Origin: Porphyromonadaceae bacterium
Lineage (GTDB): Bacteria; Bacteroidota; Bacteroidia; Bacteroidales; Dysgonomonadaceae
Reading direction: 5' to 3'
Assembly (NCBI GenBank): GCA_021372865.1
Contig: JAJFTO010000004.1
Coordinates: forward strand, 186,001 to 250,000
DNA length: 64,000 bases
Part shown: positions 8,485-16,872 of the stretch, piece by piece
Position numbering within the stretch: position 1 is the stretch's first letter
Layout of the letters: every line of letters begins with the position of its first letter
Made by a program: the position numbers and the translations under genes
The notes under the pieces: model-generated
What the model saw: the letters and a program-made list of their open reading frames with translations, nothing else
What the model was told of the DNA's origin: nothing
The model's database searches: none

Positions 8485-10518
8485 ATGAAACGAATTTTAT
8501 ATTTTTTCATTATTCTGTCTATAATGATGACCACAAGTTGTGCAGAAAAAAAATCAGGGCAATCGGCAGATCGTCTCAATCTTGCCAATATGGATACCAC
8601 GGTGGCTCCCGGGGAGAGTTTTTATCGGTATGCTACAGGAGGCTGGCAGGTGGTCAATCCTATTCCCGATGAATATGCCCGGTATGGCTCTTTCGACAAG
8701 TTGCGTGAAGAGAATCAGGAGCAGATACAGAGTCTGATCAAGGCGCTGGGGACACAGAAAAATCCTGTCGGCTCAAACGCACAAAAGGTGGGAGACCTTT
8801 ATACGCTGGGTATGGACAGCGTGAAGCTGAACCGTGATGGTGCGGCGCCACTTCGGCCACAGCTGGAAGAGATTGCTGCTGCGAAGGATAAGAGGGACAT
8901 CGTGAAACTGATGGCCAAAGTGAGTCGTTATGCTTCCAATCCATTTTTTGGATTTTCTGTGGGCGCAGACGAAAAAAACAGCGAAATGAATATCGCCCTC
9001 ATTTACCAGTCGGGCATCGGCATGGGAGACAGAGATTATTATCTGCTTACCGACGATCACTCCCAAATGTTGCGCAATGCATATATTACGCTTATGGAAA
9101 CCCAATTCCGGAATGCAGGATATGCCGAAGCTGCTGCTAAGCAGGCAGCGACCCATGTAATGAAAATTGAAACGGAACTGGCCAAGGCGCATGTCGCCAA
9201 AGAGATGCTACGCATACCGGAACTGAATTACCACAAGATGCGGGTGGACGACCTTCCCGCGCGGGTAGCCCCTTTTGAATGGACACTTTATTTTGAGGCC
9301 GTGGGCGCCAAAGACATCGACAGCCTGAACGTTTCACAAATTGAGCCGGTGAAAGCCGCTGTTGCCATTATCCAAAAAGAGCCTATAACAGTTTTGCAGG
9401 ATTATCTGAGCTGGAAAGTGATCAACTCTGCAGCCGGTTACCTGAGTGATGATTTTGTGAAGGCCAATTTTGAATTTTATGGAAAGACGCTGAGCGGTAG
9501 CAAAGAACTTCGTCCGCGCTGGCGCAGGACAATAGACGCGGTAAATGGTGCGATGGGAGAAGCTGTGGGACAGCTTTACGTGGAAAAATACTTCCCGGCA
9601 CAAGCCAAAGAACGGATGCTCAGCCTGGTCGATAACCTAAAGATGGCCTTGGGAGAACGGATAAGCCAGCTCGAGTGGATGGATGCAGAAACAAAAAGTA
9701 AAGCACAGGAAAAGCTGGGCGCTTTCATTGTCAAGATCGGATATCCTGATAAATGGAAAGATTATTCTTCTCTTGACATCACAAAAGATTCCTACTGGCA
9801 GAACATGGTACATGCTTCAGAATTTGAATATGCTGAGATGATCGCTGATTTGGGAAAGCCGGTGGATAAAACCAAATGGTACATGTCGCCGCAAACGGTG
9901 AATGCCTATTACAATCCCTCCTCAAACGAGATATGTTTCCCTGCCGGAATCCTACAACCACCTTTCTTCTATATGGATGGGGACGATGCAATCAACTATG
10001 GTGGCATCGGGGTGGTCATCGGGCATGAAATGACCCACGGTTTCGACGATCAGGGTAGAAAATATGATAAAGACGGAAATCTTACCGACTGGTGGACTGC
10101 TGGCGACGCAAAGAGATTTGAAGAACGGGCCAGCGTACTGGTGAATTATTTCGACCACATCGTTGTTCTCGATACGGTACATGCCAATGGTACTTTCACG
10201 CTGGGTGAAAATATTGCCGACCACGGCGGATTGCAGGTTGCTTATCAGGCTTTTCAGAAAACAACGCAGGCTCAATCAGATGATGCCATAGACGGGTTTA
10301 CACCCACACAGCGTTTCTTCCTGAGCTATGCCAATTTATGGGCTGGCAATGTGCGCGACGCGGAAATTCTCCGGCTCACGAAGATTGATCCACATTCGCT
10401 CGGCAGATGGCGCGTAGATGGTGCCCTGCCTCACATCGATGCCTGGTATGAAGCTTTCCATATTCAGCCTTCCGATCCCATGTATCTCCCGAAAGATGCA
10501 CGGGCTTCCATCTGGTAA
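8485..10518 (+). CDS. pepO: M13 family (neprilysin/PepO-like) zinc endopeptidase, lipoprotein
   Basis: This 677-residue protein is a secreted zinc metallopeptidase. The N-terminus is a lipoprotein signal peptide ending in TTSC (Cys20), so it should be lipid-anchored outside the cytoplasm. The zinc motif HEMTH is at residues 514-518, and the third ligand is in ENIAD at E575. The substrate-binding NAYY motif and the conserved GHEMTHGFDDQGRKYD context are present. It probably degrades oligopeptides in the periplasm or at the surface, fitting a protein-fermenting lifestyle; that last point is inference. It lies between dapA and ribE, with no clear functional link. Confidence 0.95.
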   Translation: MKRILYFFIILSIMMTTSCAEKKSGQSADRLNLANMDTTVAPGESFYRYATGGWQVVNPIPDEYARYGSFDKLREENQEQIQSLIKALGTQKNPVGSNAQKVGDLYTLGMDSVKLNRDGAAPLRPQLEEIAAAKDKRDIVKLMAKVSRYASNPFFGFSVGADEKNSEMNIALIYQSGIGMGDRDYYLLTDDHSQMLRNAYITLMETQFRNAGYAEAAAKQAATHVMKIETELAKAHVAKEMLRIPELNYHKMRVDDLPARVAPFEWTLYFEAVGAKDIDSLNVSQIEPVKAAVAIIQKEPITVLQDYLSWKVINSAAGYLSDDFVKANFEFYGKTLSGSKELRPRWRRTIDAVNGAMGEAVGQLYVEKYFPAQAKERMLSLVDNLKMALGERISQLEWMDAETKSKAQEKLGAFIVKIGYPDKWKDYSSLDITKDSYWQNMVHASEFEYAEMIADLGKPVDKTKWYMSPQTVNAYYNPSSNEICFPAGILQPPFFYMDGDDAINYGGIGVVIGHEMTHGFDDQGRKYDKDGNLTDWWTAGDAKRFEERASVLVNYFDHIVVLDTVHANGTFTLGENIADHGGLQVAYQAFQKTTQAQSDDAIDGFTPTQRFFLSYANLWAGNVRDAEILRLTKIDPHSLGRWRVDGALPHIDAWYEAFHIQPSDPMYLPKDARASIW

Positions 10519-10527
10519 ACACCCATT

Positions 10528-10560
10528 ATCACATCATCACATCACCGAATCATCACATCA
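10528..10560. repeat. Period-8 tandem repeat upstream of ribE
   Basis: Four consecutive 8-base units: ATCACATC, ATCACATC, ACCGAATC, ATCACATC. Three are identical and the third is degenerate. The array ends 5 bases before the ribE start codon, where the ribosome-binding region would be. Confidence 0.7.
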
Positions 10561-10565
10561 GTTAT

Positions 10566-11171
10566 ATGTTTTCAGGAATTGTAGAAGAAGCGGCCACAGT
10601 GGTGGCACTCAACAGAGAGCAAGACAACCTCCACATTACGCTGCGATGTTCTTTCACCGACGAGTTGAAAATCGATCAGAGCGTATCACACAACGGCGTC
10701 TGTCTCACGGTAGTTTCTCTCGAGGGAGACACTTATACTGTGACGGCAATCCGGGAGACACTGGAAAGGTCGAACCTCGGCCTACTGGAGATTGGCAGCA
10801 AAGTGAACCTCGAAAGAAGCATGCCACTAAATGGCCGTCTCGACGGGCATATAGTGCAAGGACATGTGGATCAGACTGCTGTATGCCAGAATGTAGCCGA
10901 GGCAGGTGGAAGCTGGTACTACACCTTTGCCTACGCGTTCGACAAGGAGATGGCAAAAAAAGGGTACCTGACAGTAGATAAAGGTTCTGTTACGGTCAAC
11001 GGTGTAAGCCTTACCGTGGTAGAGCCCACCTGGAACAGTTTTAAGGTGGCCATCATCCCCTATACACATGCACATACAAACTTTCATCAGATTGTGGAAG
11101 GGAGTGTCGTAAATCTTGAGTTCGATATTATTGGTAAGTATGTCAGCCGGATCGCTGCATTAAACGAGTGA
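10566..11171 (+). CDS. ribE: Riboflavin synthase, alpha chain type
   Basis: The enzyme dismutates two 6,7-dimethyl-8-ribityllumazine molecules to give riboflavin. The 201-residue protein has the family start MFSGIVEE and two lumazine-binding halves, each with its own VCLTV or VSLTV element (NGVCLTVVS, NGVSLTVVE). The length is normal. No other rib gene is adjacent. A nitroreductase that probably uses FMN starts one base after the stop, suggesting translational coupling. A short tandem repeat lies just upstream of the start codon. Confidence 0.96.
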   Translation: MFSGIVEEAATVVALNREQDNLHITLRCSFTDELKIDQSVSHNGVCLTVVSLEGDTYTVTAIRETLERSNLGLLEIGSKVNLERSMPLNGRLDGHIVQGHVDQTAVCQNVAEAGGSWYYTFAYAFDKEMAKKGYLTVDKGSVTVNGVSLTVVEPTWNSFKVAIIPYTHAHTNFHQIVEGSVVNLEFDIIGKYVSRIAALNE

Positions 11172-11172
11172 C

Positions 11173-11733
11173 ATGGATTTTCTTGAATTTGTTTCCAATC
11201 GGCAGAGCGTCCGCGCATTTGATACTACCCGACCGGTAGAGAAAGAAAAGCTGGAACGCATTGTAGCTGCTGCGCGACTGGCTCCCTCTGCATGCAATGC
11301 CCAGCCGTGGCATCTTATCGTGGTAGATGAGCCGGAGCTGAAGAACAGGGTGGCCGACGCCACTTCGGCTCGTGCCCTGGGAATGAACCATTTCACCAAA
11401 CAGGCTCCTGTCCACATCGTACTGGTGGAGGAGAAGGTAAACCTCACTTCGGGTGTAGGCGGATGGGTAAAGCAGAAGGACTATGCGCAGATGGATATGG
11501 GGGTCATTGCTGCACATATTGTTCTGGCTGCACATGCCGAGGGACTGGGGTCCTGCATCCTGGGATGGTTCAACGAACCTAAAATGCGGGAGTTGTTGTC
11601 CATCCCCGACTCCAAGAGAGTATGGCTGGACATTGCCGTCGGTTACAGTATGCAACCCCTGAGGCAAAAGAAACGCAAACCTTTGCCGGAAGTAGTTTCG
11701 TACAATGGCTATAAAAAAGGTACTGAAAAATAA
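11173..11733 (+). CDS. Nitroreductase family protein
   Basis: This 186-residue protein belongs to the FMN-dependent nitroreductase superfamily. The N-terminus shows the RQSVRAFD motif and APSACNAQPW, which contact FMN. The C-terminal half has the LGSCILGWFNEPKMRELL segment typical of small members. The substrate cannot be told from sequence; such enzymes reduce nitro compounds, quinones or flavins with NAD(P)H. It starts one base after the ribE stop, so the two are almost certainly co-transcribed. The pairing of a flavin-biosynthesis gene with a flavoenzyme is suggestive but no proof of a shared pathway. Confidence 0.9.
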   Translation: MDFLEFVSNRQSVRAFDTTRPVEKEKLERIVAAARLAPSACNAQPWHLIVVDEPELKNRVADATSARALGMNHFTKQAPVHIVLVEEKVNLTSGVGGWVKQKDYAQMDMGVIAAHIVLAAHAEGLGSCILGWFNEPKMRELLSIPDSKRVWLDIAVGYSMQPLRQKKRKPLPEVVSYNGYKKGTEK

Positions 11734-11908
11734 ACGGCATTGCACGCACAGATGAGGGTGAATGAATCGTCTAGAATCATTTAACTTTAATCTTTTTAAC
11801 AAGATGTTTTTGCTCTTTTGTTGGTGACATCGTAAAAATATGTCATCTTTGCAATCTAAAATATTTTTAAATAAGGCGGTCAAGTGCCGGTTTATTATAC
11901 AGAAACAA

Positions 11909-13249
11909 ATGAATATCAGGAAACGGTTCTTATTGTTGATCGCTCTCCTCACGATTACCGTAGTATCTTTTGCACAACAGGTAGGGACCAATTCTCCTTA
12001 CAGCAGATATGGATACGGTCTATTGTCGAATCCGACCCTCGGCGCCTCTGAGGGGATGGGAGGAATCAGTTATGGTTTACGTCGCAGTCAGCAGGTAAAC
12101 CCCGGCAATCCCGCATCATACTCCGAACTCGATTCGCTCACCTTCATATTCGACTTTGGTGTCTCGGGACACATGGCCCGGTTGAATGACGATGTGAATA
12201 AAAGGGATTTTTATAATGGCAATCTTGATTATGTTGCGATACAGTTTCCGTTGATCCGGAATGTGGGGGCCAGTATTGGCTTGCTTCCCTATTCAAAGAC
12301 AGAATACAATTTCGGCGACAAACGTTCCCTGTCGGGCATCCAGTATCTGGAAACTTACAGGGGTACGGGCGGATTGACGCAACTATATGGTGGTTTGGCG
12401 TGGGAGCCGGTTCAAAATCTATCAATCGGCGCAAACTTAAATTACCTGTTCGGCAGCTTTACACATAGCAGTGTGGTCACGCCTGTCTCTACCTCGGCAA
12501 TGATTGGGGAAACAAAATACAATTACGCCTTTCGTGAATTGAAATATGATCTGGGAATCCAGTATACTTATCCGATCGATAAGAACCGTTCCATTACCGT
12601 GGGAGCGGTATATACCCCGCAGGTGAATGCCCGGACCGACGTGAAACCGACCGAAATGCTTTACACGGGAGATCCCTACGAAAATCCATGGTTGTCTCCT
12701 TCCCAGATACTCATTACGGATACACTAAAGGGTGCTTCTTTTCAACTTCCGCACACCTTTGGTGCTGGGTTTACTTACAGTACAGGTAAATTCCTGTTCG
12801 GGCTGGACGGTACCTATCAGCTATGGAAAAACCTGGAATATCCGGCGATACTTGATGATCTTACCACCGAAAACCGTTTCAACAATGCATATCGCTTCAA
12901 TGCCGGGATGGAGTACGTCATTGACCCGTTAAGTCAGAATTTTTTTCATCGCATCCGTTTCAGGGGAGGCCTTTCTTTTGCCAACTCATATGCCAACTTT
13001 AGTATTACCCCACCCGAGAACGATGTAAGCAATGCTGTCAAGGGAAGTTTCAGGGAGTACGGTGTAAATGTTGGATTGGGACTGCCTTTTCTTGATTATA
13101 TGTCGGGACGCGTCTCAATGGTCAATATCGGATTGGGTTACTCAAGACAGCAACCCGATCAGAAATTTATGATCAGTCAGGATATGTTTAAAATATCCGT
13201 GAACATGAATATTAACGAGTTATGGTTCTTTAAGAGACAGTTTGATTAA
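11909..13249 (+). CDS. Outer-membrane beta-barrel protein of unknown function
   Basis: A signal peptide (KRFLLLIALLTITVVSFAQQ) is followed by about 425 residues rich in alternating aromatic and glycine positions, typical of a beta-barrel. The mature N-terminus (TNSPYSRYGYGLLSNP) is a recurrent pattern in Bacteroidetes outer-membrane proteins, sometimes annotated as transport proteins. I chose the ATG at 11909 because the frame's earlier ATG at 11840 lies inside a likely promoter region (CATCTTTG at 11844-11851) and would put residues ahead of the signal peptide. Its neighbours are TPR, LptC, CNNM and PpiD genes, a set that points to envelope assembly. The function is not known. Confidence 0.85.
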   Translation: MNIRKRFLLLIALLTITVVSFAQQVGTNSPYSRYGYGLLSNPTLGASEGMGGISYGLRRSQQVNPGNPASYSELDSLTFIFDFGVSGHMARLNDDVNKRDFYNGNLDYVAIQFPLIRNVGASIGLLPYSKTEYNFGDKRSLSGIQYLETYRGTGGLTQLYGGLAWEPVQNLSIGANLNYLFGSFTHSSVVTPVSTSAMIGETKYNYAFRELKYDLGIQYTYPIDKNRSITVGAVYTPQVNARTDVKPTEMLYTGDPYENPWLSPSQILITDTLKGASFQLPHTFGAGFTYSTGKFLFGLDGTYQLWKNLEYPAILDDLTTENRFNNAYRFNAGMEYVIDPLSQNFFHRIRFRGGLSFANSYANFSITPPENDVSNAVKGSFREYGVNVGLGLPFLDYMSGRVSMVNIGLGYSRQQPDQKFMISQDMFKISVNMNINELWFFKRQFD

Positions 13250-13440
13250 TTGAACAACAGATACAGACTGAATAAAAAAGAGAAAAAGATTAAACTTTCG
13301 TTTTAGCAAACCGTCAAAATCATACCAACAGGAAAATGAACTATTCTGTTAAGCCAAATGAGTAGAAACCAGGCTTGCTTTGATTATACCATGGCGAGGA
13401 ATAGTCCAAATTTATTGAACTAATTAAAACATCAGCGAAT

Positions 13441-14805
13441 ATGAAAAATTTATTATTATCGGGATTTCTGGCTATCGCAATGGTCGTTGGTGTCAACGCC
13501 CAGAAGCCAGGTTATGATCCTGTGAAAGCACCTTTCGGACATGGTCAGGACAGCGTGAACTGCCGACTTAATTTAAGTCTCATGCAGACATCAGCCAAAG
13601 CAGAAGCATATGAGAGTGCACTGAAACCCTGGGTGGATGTCTACGAAAACTGTCCTGCGTCGAGCAAGAACATCTATATTTACGGGCCGCGCATATTCAA
13701 GGCACTTTATGCGGCTACTCCCGATGCTGCCAAGAAGAAAGAGTATCTCGATAAAACAATGGAAATTTACGATACGCGCATCAAATATTACGGAGAAGAT
13801 GATGCAAAAGGTACCATCCTTGCGTATAAGACCTACGATTATATGGAACTGATGGGTGAGAAGACCGATCAGGCTGTAGTCTATGGCTGGCTGGGTGAAG
13901 CGATTAAAGAGATGAAAGGGAACATGAATCCCCTTGATGCTTATTCTTACTACATGGTTGCTTCGTTGAGTCAGTACCTGAAAGACAATTCCAAAAAAGA
14001 TCAGTATTTGAAAGACTATTTTTCAGTGGTGGGATATGTTGATCAGGCAATAGCCAATGCAAAGAGCGCCAATGACCAGGCCAATGCCGACTATCTGACA
14101 ATGGTAAAAGATGGAATAGTGAAAGGTTTTGTAAGCAGCGGCGCCGGCGATTGCAAGACACTGTCTGAATACTATGCCGACAAGGTGGAGCCGAACAAGG
14201 CAAACAAACAATTTCTGAATGAAGTGGTCAATGCTCTGGGCTCTGTAGGTTGTTCTGAAACGGATCTTTATTTTACCGCATCGGAATATCTTTATCAGCT
14301 CGAACCCTCTGCAGGTGCAGCCATCGGCCTGGCCAACAAGAGTCTGAAAGACAAGGATTATGATACTGCACTAAAATATTATGAAGAAGGTGCAAAACTG
14401 GAGACCGATAAAAATAAAGCATCGGATTACATGATGCAACTGGCAGGTATCTTCTCCAATCAACGTAATTTTGCCAAAGCAAGGCAAGCTGCAAACGAAG
14501 CATTACAGTATAATCCAAACAACGGCGAAGCCTACATCCTGATTGCCCAGCTCTACGCAAGTTCGGCAAACAACATCTTCTCGGAACCCGAGAAGGCCGG
14601 ATTGGTTTATCTGGTAGCAGTGGATAAACTGCAAAAAGCGAGGGCAGTGGACCCGAATGTGGCTGCAAAGGCAAACAGTTTGATCAACCGTTACTCAGGC
14701 GCATTCATGGACACTGAGACCGCTTTTATGATGGGAATCAAACCTGGAGAAACGGTATTCATTCCCGGATGGATCGGCGAGAGTACAACTGTTCGCCTGA
14801 GGTAA
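13441..14805 (+). CDS. Exported tetratricopeptide-repeat protein
   Basis: This 454-residue protein has a signal peptide (NLLLSGFLAIAMVVGVNAQ) and helical repeats. The clearest TPR units are near residues 300-380 (NKSLKDKDYDTALKYYEEGA, QRNFAKARQAANEALQYNPN, NNGEAYILIAQLYA). It is probably periplasmic and works through protein contacts. lptC follows after 16 bases, so it is likely in the same operon. The 191-base gap before it holds no clear promoter or terminator. No enzyme motif is visible. Confidence 0.85.
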   Translation: MKNLLLSGFLAIAMVVGVNAQKPGYDPVKAPFGHGQDSVNCRLNLSLMQTSAKAEAYESALKPWVDVYENCPASSKNIYIYGPRIFKALYAATPDAAKKKEYLDKTMEIYDTRIKYYGEDDAKGTILAYKTYDYMELMGEKTDQAVVYGWLGEAIKEMKGNMNPLDAYSYYMVASLSQYLKDNSKKDQYLKDYFSVVGYVDQAIANAKSANDQANADYLTMVKDGIVKGFVSSGAGDCKTLSEYYADKVEPNKANKQFLNEVVNALGSVGCSETDLYFTASEYLYQLEPSAGAAIGLANKSLKDKDYDTALKYYEEGAKLETDKNKASDYMMQLAGIFSNQRNFAKARQAANEALQYNPNNGEAYILIAQLYASSANNIFSEPEKAGLVYLVAVDKLQKARAVDPNVAAKANSLINRYSGAFMDTETAFMMGIKPGETVFIPGWIGESTTVRLR

Positions 14806-14821
14806 CAATAAAACCAGAAAC

Positions 14822-15457
14822 GTGTTGAAAAGACAACACAGCATATTATTCACAGGTCGCATAACAATCACCACTTTCGCGATTGTTATGCTTCTTTTTA
14901 TTCTGTCTTGCAGGGACAAGAATGAAAACCTTGTCTCCTTTGATTATGATCCCGAGACGGTACCCACGATGGTCACCGATACGGTGACTACCCTAATATC
15001 CGATTCAGGTATCACACGTTACAAACTCAAGGCTGATATCTGGAAAGTATTCGACAAGTCCAGGGAGCCTCACTGGTTTTTTCCTGAAGGGATCTATCTG
15101 GAGCGTTTTACTCCCGATTTTCATATTGAGGCCACCGTTAGAGCCGACACAGCCTGGTACTACAACGATACAGAACTGTGGAAGCTCAAAAAAAACGTAC
15201 ATGTGGAAAACATGAAAGGGGAAATATTTGACAGCGAGGAACTTTACTGGGATCAGAAAGAAAAGCGGGTTTACTCCGATAAATATATCGAAATAAAACG
15301 GGGGGTCACTGAAATAAAAGGTTACGGATTTGAGTCAAATCAGGCAATGACCGAGTATCGTATTTTCCGGCCACACGACGGTAAATTACCTTTTTCCGAC
15401 GAGGTGGAGAACGACACCTTACAGAGCAATTCAAAACAGGTAGACTTAGCTCCTTAA
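14822..15457 (+). CDS. lptC: LPS export ABC transporter periplasmic protein LptC
   Basis: LptC forms part of the LPS bridge from the inner to the outer membrane. The 211-residue protein has an N-terminal hydrophobic segment ending in ILSC, so it may be a lipoprotein. A beta-jellyroll region follows (DSGITRYKLKADIWKVFD, PEGIYLERF, ADTAWYYNDTELWKLKKNVHVEN, ELYWDQKEKRVYSD), the pattern of Bacteroidetes LptC. The start is GTG at 14822; the next in-frame ATG (residue 23) would cut into the signal segment. It overlaps no neighbour, with 16 bases before it and 10 after it. Confidence 0.88.
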   Translation: MLKRQHSILFTGRITITTFAIVMLLFILSCRDKNENLVSFDYDPETVPTMVTDTVTTLISDSGITRYKLKADIWKVFDKSREPHWFFPEGIYLERFTPDFHIEATVRADTAWYYNDTELWKLKKNVHVENMKGEIFDSEELYWDQKEKRVYSDKYIEIKRGVTEIKGYGFESNQAMTEYRIFRPHDGKLPFSDEVENDTLQSNSKQVDLAP

Positions 15458-15467
15458 TTGCAAAAAA

Positions 15468-16739
15468 ATGTCAGTATCTGTGGAAGTCGGTTGGTGGATT
15501 ACCTTATTTCTGTCTGTTTTTTTTTCAGGCATGGAAGTTGCATTCGTTTCATCCGACAAGCTGCATTATGCCGTCCAAAAAAAATCCACAGGGCCATACA
15601 ACTACATGTTGAACAGCATTTACGGGCATCCGCGTCAGTTTCTGGCTACCCTCATGGTTGGAAAGGTGATTATACTGGTGCTGCTGATATATTTTTCCAG
15701 CCTTATAGCCCGCGTTCAACTCTCTTTCGGTGCAGACAACAGATTACCGGAGATATTGACCTTCATTGTGGCGGTTACTTTTATTATTCTGCTCACTGAT
15801 GTTTTTTTGCCGCACATTTTTTTTCATAAAAATGCAAATTTTTGGGTTGGTTTTTTTGTAATTCCTGCGTTCATCTGCTACATCGCATTGTATCCTGTTG
15901 CCAAAGTATTTGTAGAAATGTCGAATGCTATTCTCAAACTGTTTGATATAAGGGATATGCGTGCTGACAAAGGGGCATTCAGCAGGAATGATCTGGATAC
16001 GTATGTAAAGAAAAGTCTCGATGATATGTCGAAAGAAAAAGAAGTGGATTCGGAAATGAAAATTTTCCGCAACGCTCTCGATTTTTCTTCCATGAAAATA
16101 AGAGACTGTATGGTGCCACGCGCCGACATTGTGGCAGTGAGTATCGATACAGGGCCGGATGTTCTGAAAGAGAAGTTCATTGAGACGGGTATCTCCCGGA
16201 TCCTTGTTTTTAAAAACGATATAGACAACATCGTGGGTTATATTCATATGTGGGAAATTTTCAACAATCCCCGGGATTGGACCCACAATATTGCTCCAAT
16301 TTCTTTTGTTCCCGAGAGTATGCCGGCAAATCAACTGATGAGCGATCTGATGCAACAACGTAAAAGTATCGCCGTGGTGGTTGATGAGTTCGGTGGAACT
16401 TCAGGGATAGTGACAATGGAAGATCTGGTGGAGGAGATATTCGGCGAGATTGAAGATGAATACGATGTGGAATCGAAATTTGTGAAACGTGAAGGAGAAA
16501 ATGAATTCGTGCTTTCCGGTCGTGTGGAAATTGACCATCTCAACGAAATATATGGTCTCGATATTCCCGAGTCGGACAACTACTCTACTGTGGCCGGTTA
16601 CCTGCTTCATCACACCCGACGTTTTCCCAAGACCTACGAGATGGTAGTTATCGGGAAATATACCTTTAAAATACTGAAAGTTTCTGCACGCAAGATTGAA
16701 GTAGTGCGCCTGATTGTGAATAATACCCCTGTAGCATAA
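15468..16739 (+). CDS. CNNM/CorC (hemolysin C) family membrane protein with CBS domains
   Basis: This 423-residue protein has an N-terminal DUF21/CNNM transmembrane region with several hydrophobic segments (residues about 1-140). A CBS pair follows (MVPRADIVAVSIDTG; VVVDEFGGTSGIVTMEDLVEEIFG) and then a C-terminal CorC_HlyC domain. Family members are linked to magnesium or cobalt homeostasis, and Bacteroidetes paralogues include GldE. The label hemolysin is historical. It lies 10 bases after lptC, within the envelope cluster. The ion or partner cannot be told from sequence. Confidence 0.9.
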   Translation: MSVSVEVGWWITLFLSVFFSGMEVAFVSSDKLHYAVQKKSTGPYNYMLNSIYGHPRQFLATLMVGKVIILVLLIYFSSLIARVQLSFGADNRLPEILTFIVAVTFIILLTDVFLPHIFFHKNANFWVGFFVIPAFICYIALYPVAKVFVEMSNAILKLFDIRDMRADKGAFSRNDLDTYVKKSLDDMSKEKEVDSEMKIFRNALDFSSMKIRDCMVPRADIVAVSIDTGPDVLKEKFIETGISRILVFKNDIDNIVGYIHMWEIFNNPRDWTHNIAPISFVPESMPANQLMSDLMQQRKSIAVVVDEFGGTSGIVTMEDLVEEIFGEIEDEYDVESKFVKREGENEFVLSGRVEIDHLNEIYGLDIPESDNYSTVAGYLLHHTRRFPKTYEMVVIGKYTFKILKVSARKIEVVRLIVNNTPVA

Positions 16740-16872
16740 AATACGTTTTAACATTACAATCACACACATTTCAAAAAAAAAATATCTTTATCTGCTTTAT
16801 TTTTACTAACTTCGTGCCCTTATTTGAAACAATTTTACTTTTTACGTTTAAACAGAACTAAAAAATAGTTAA

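Noticed and set aside
11143..11991. A 282-codon minus-strand frame across the nitroreductase and barrel genes
   Set aside because: It overlaps two supported genes and a promoter region, and its product resembles no protein family.
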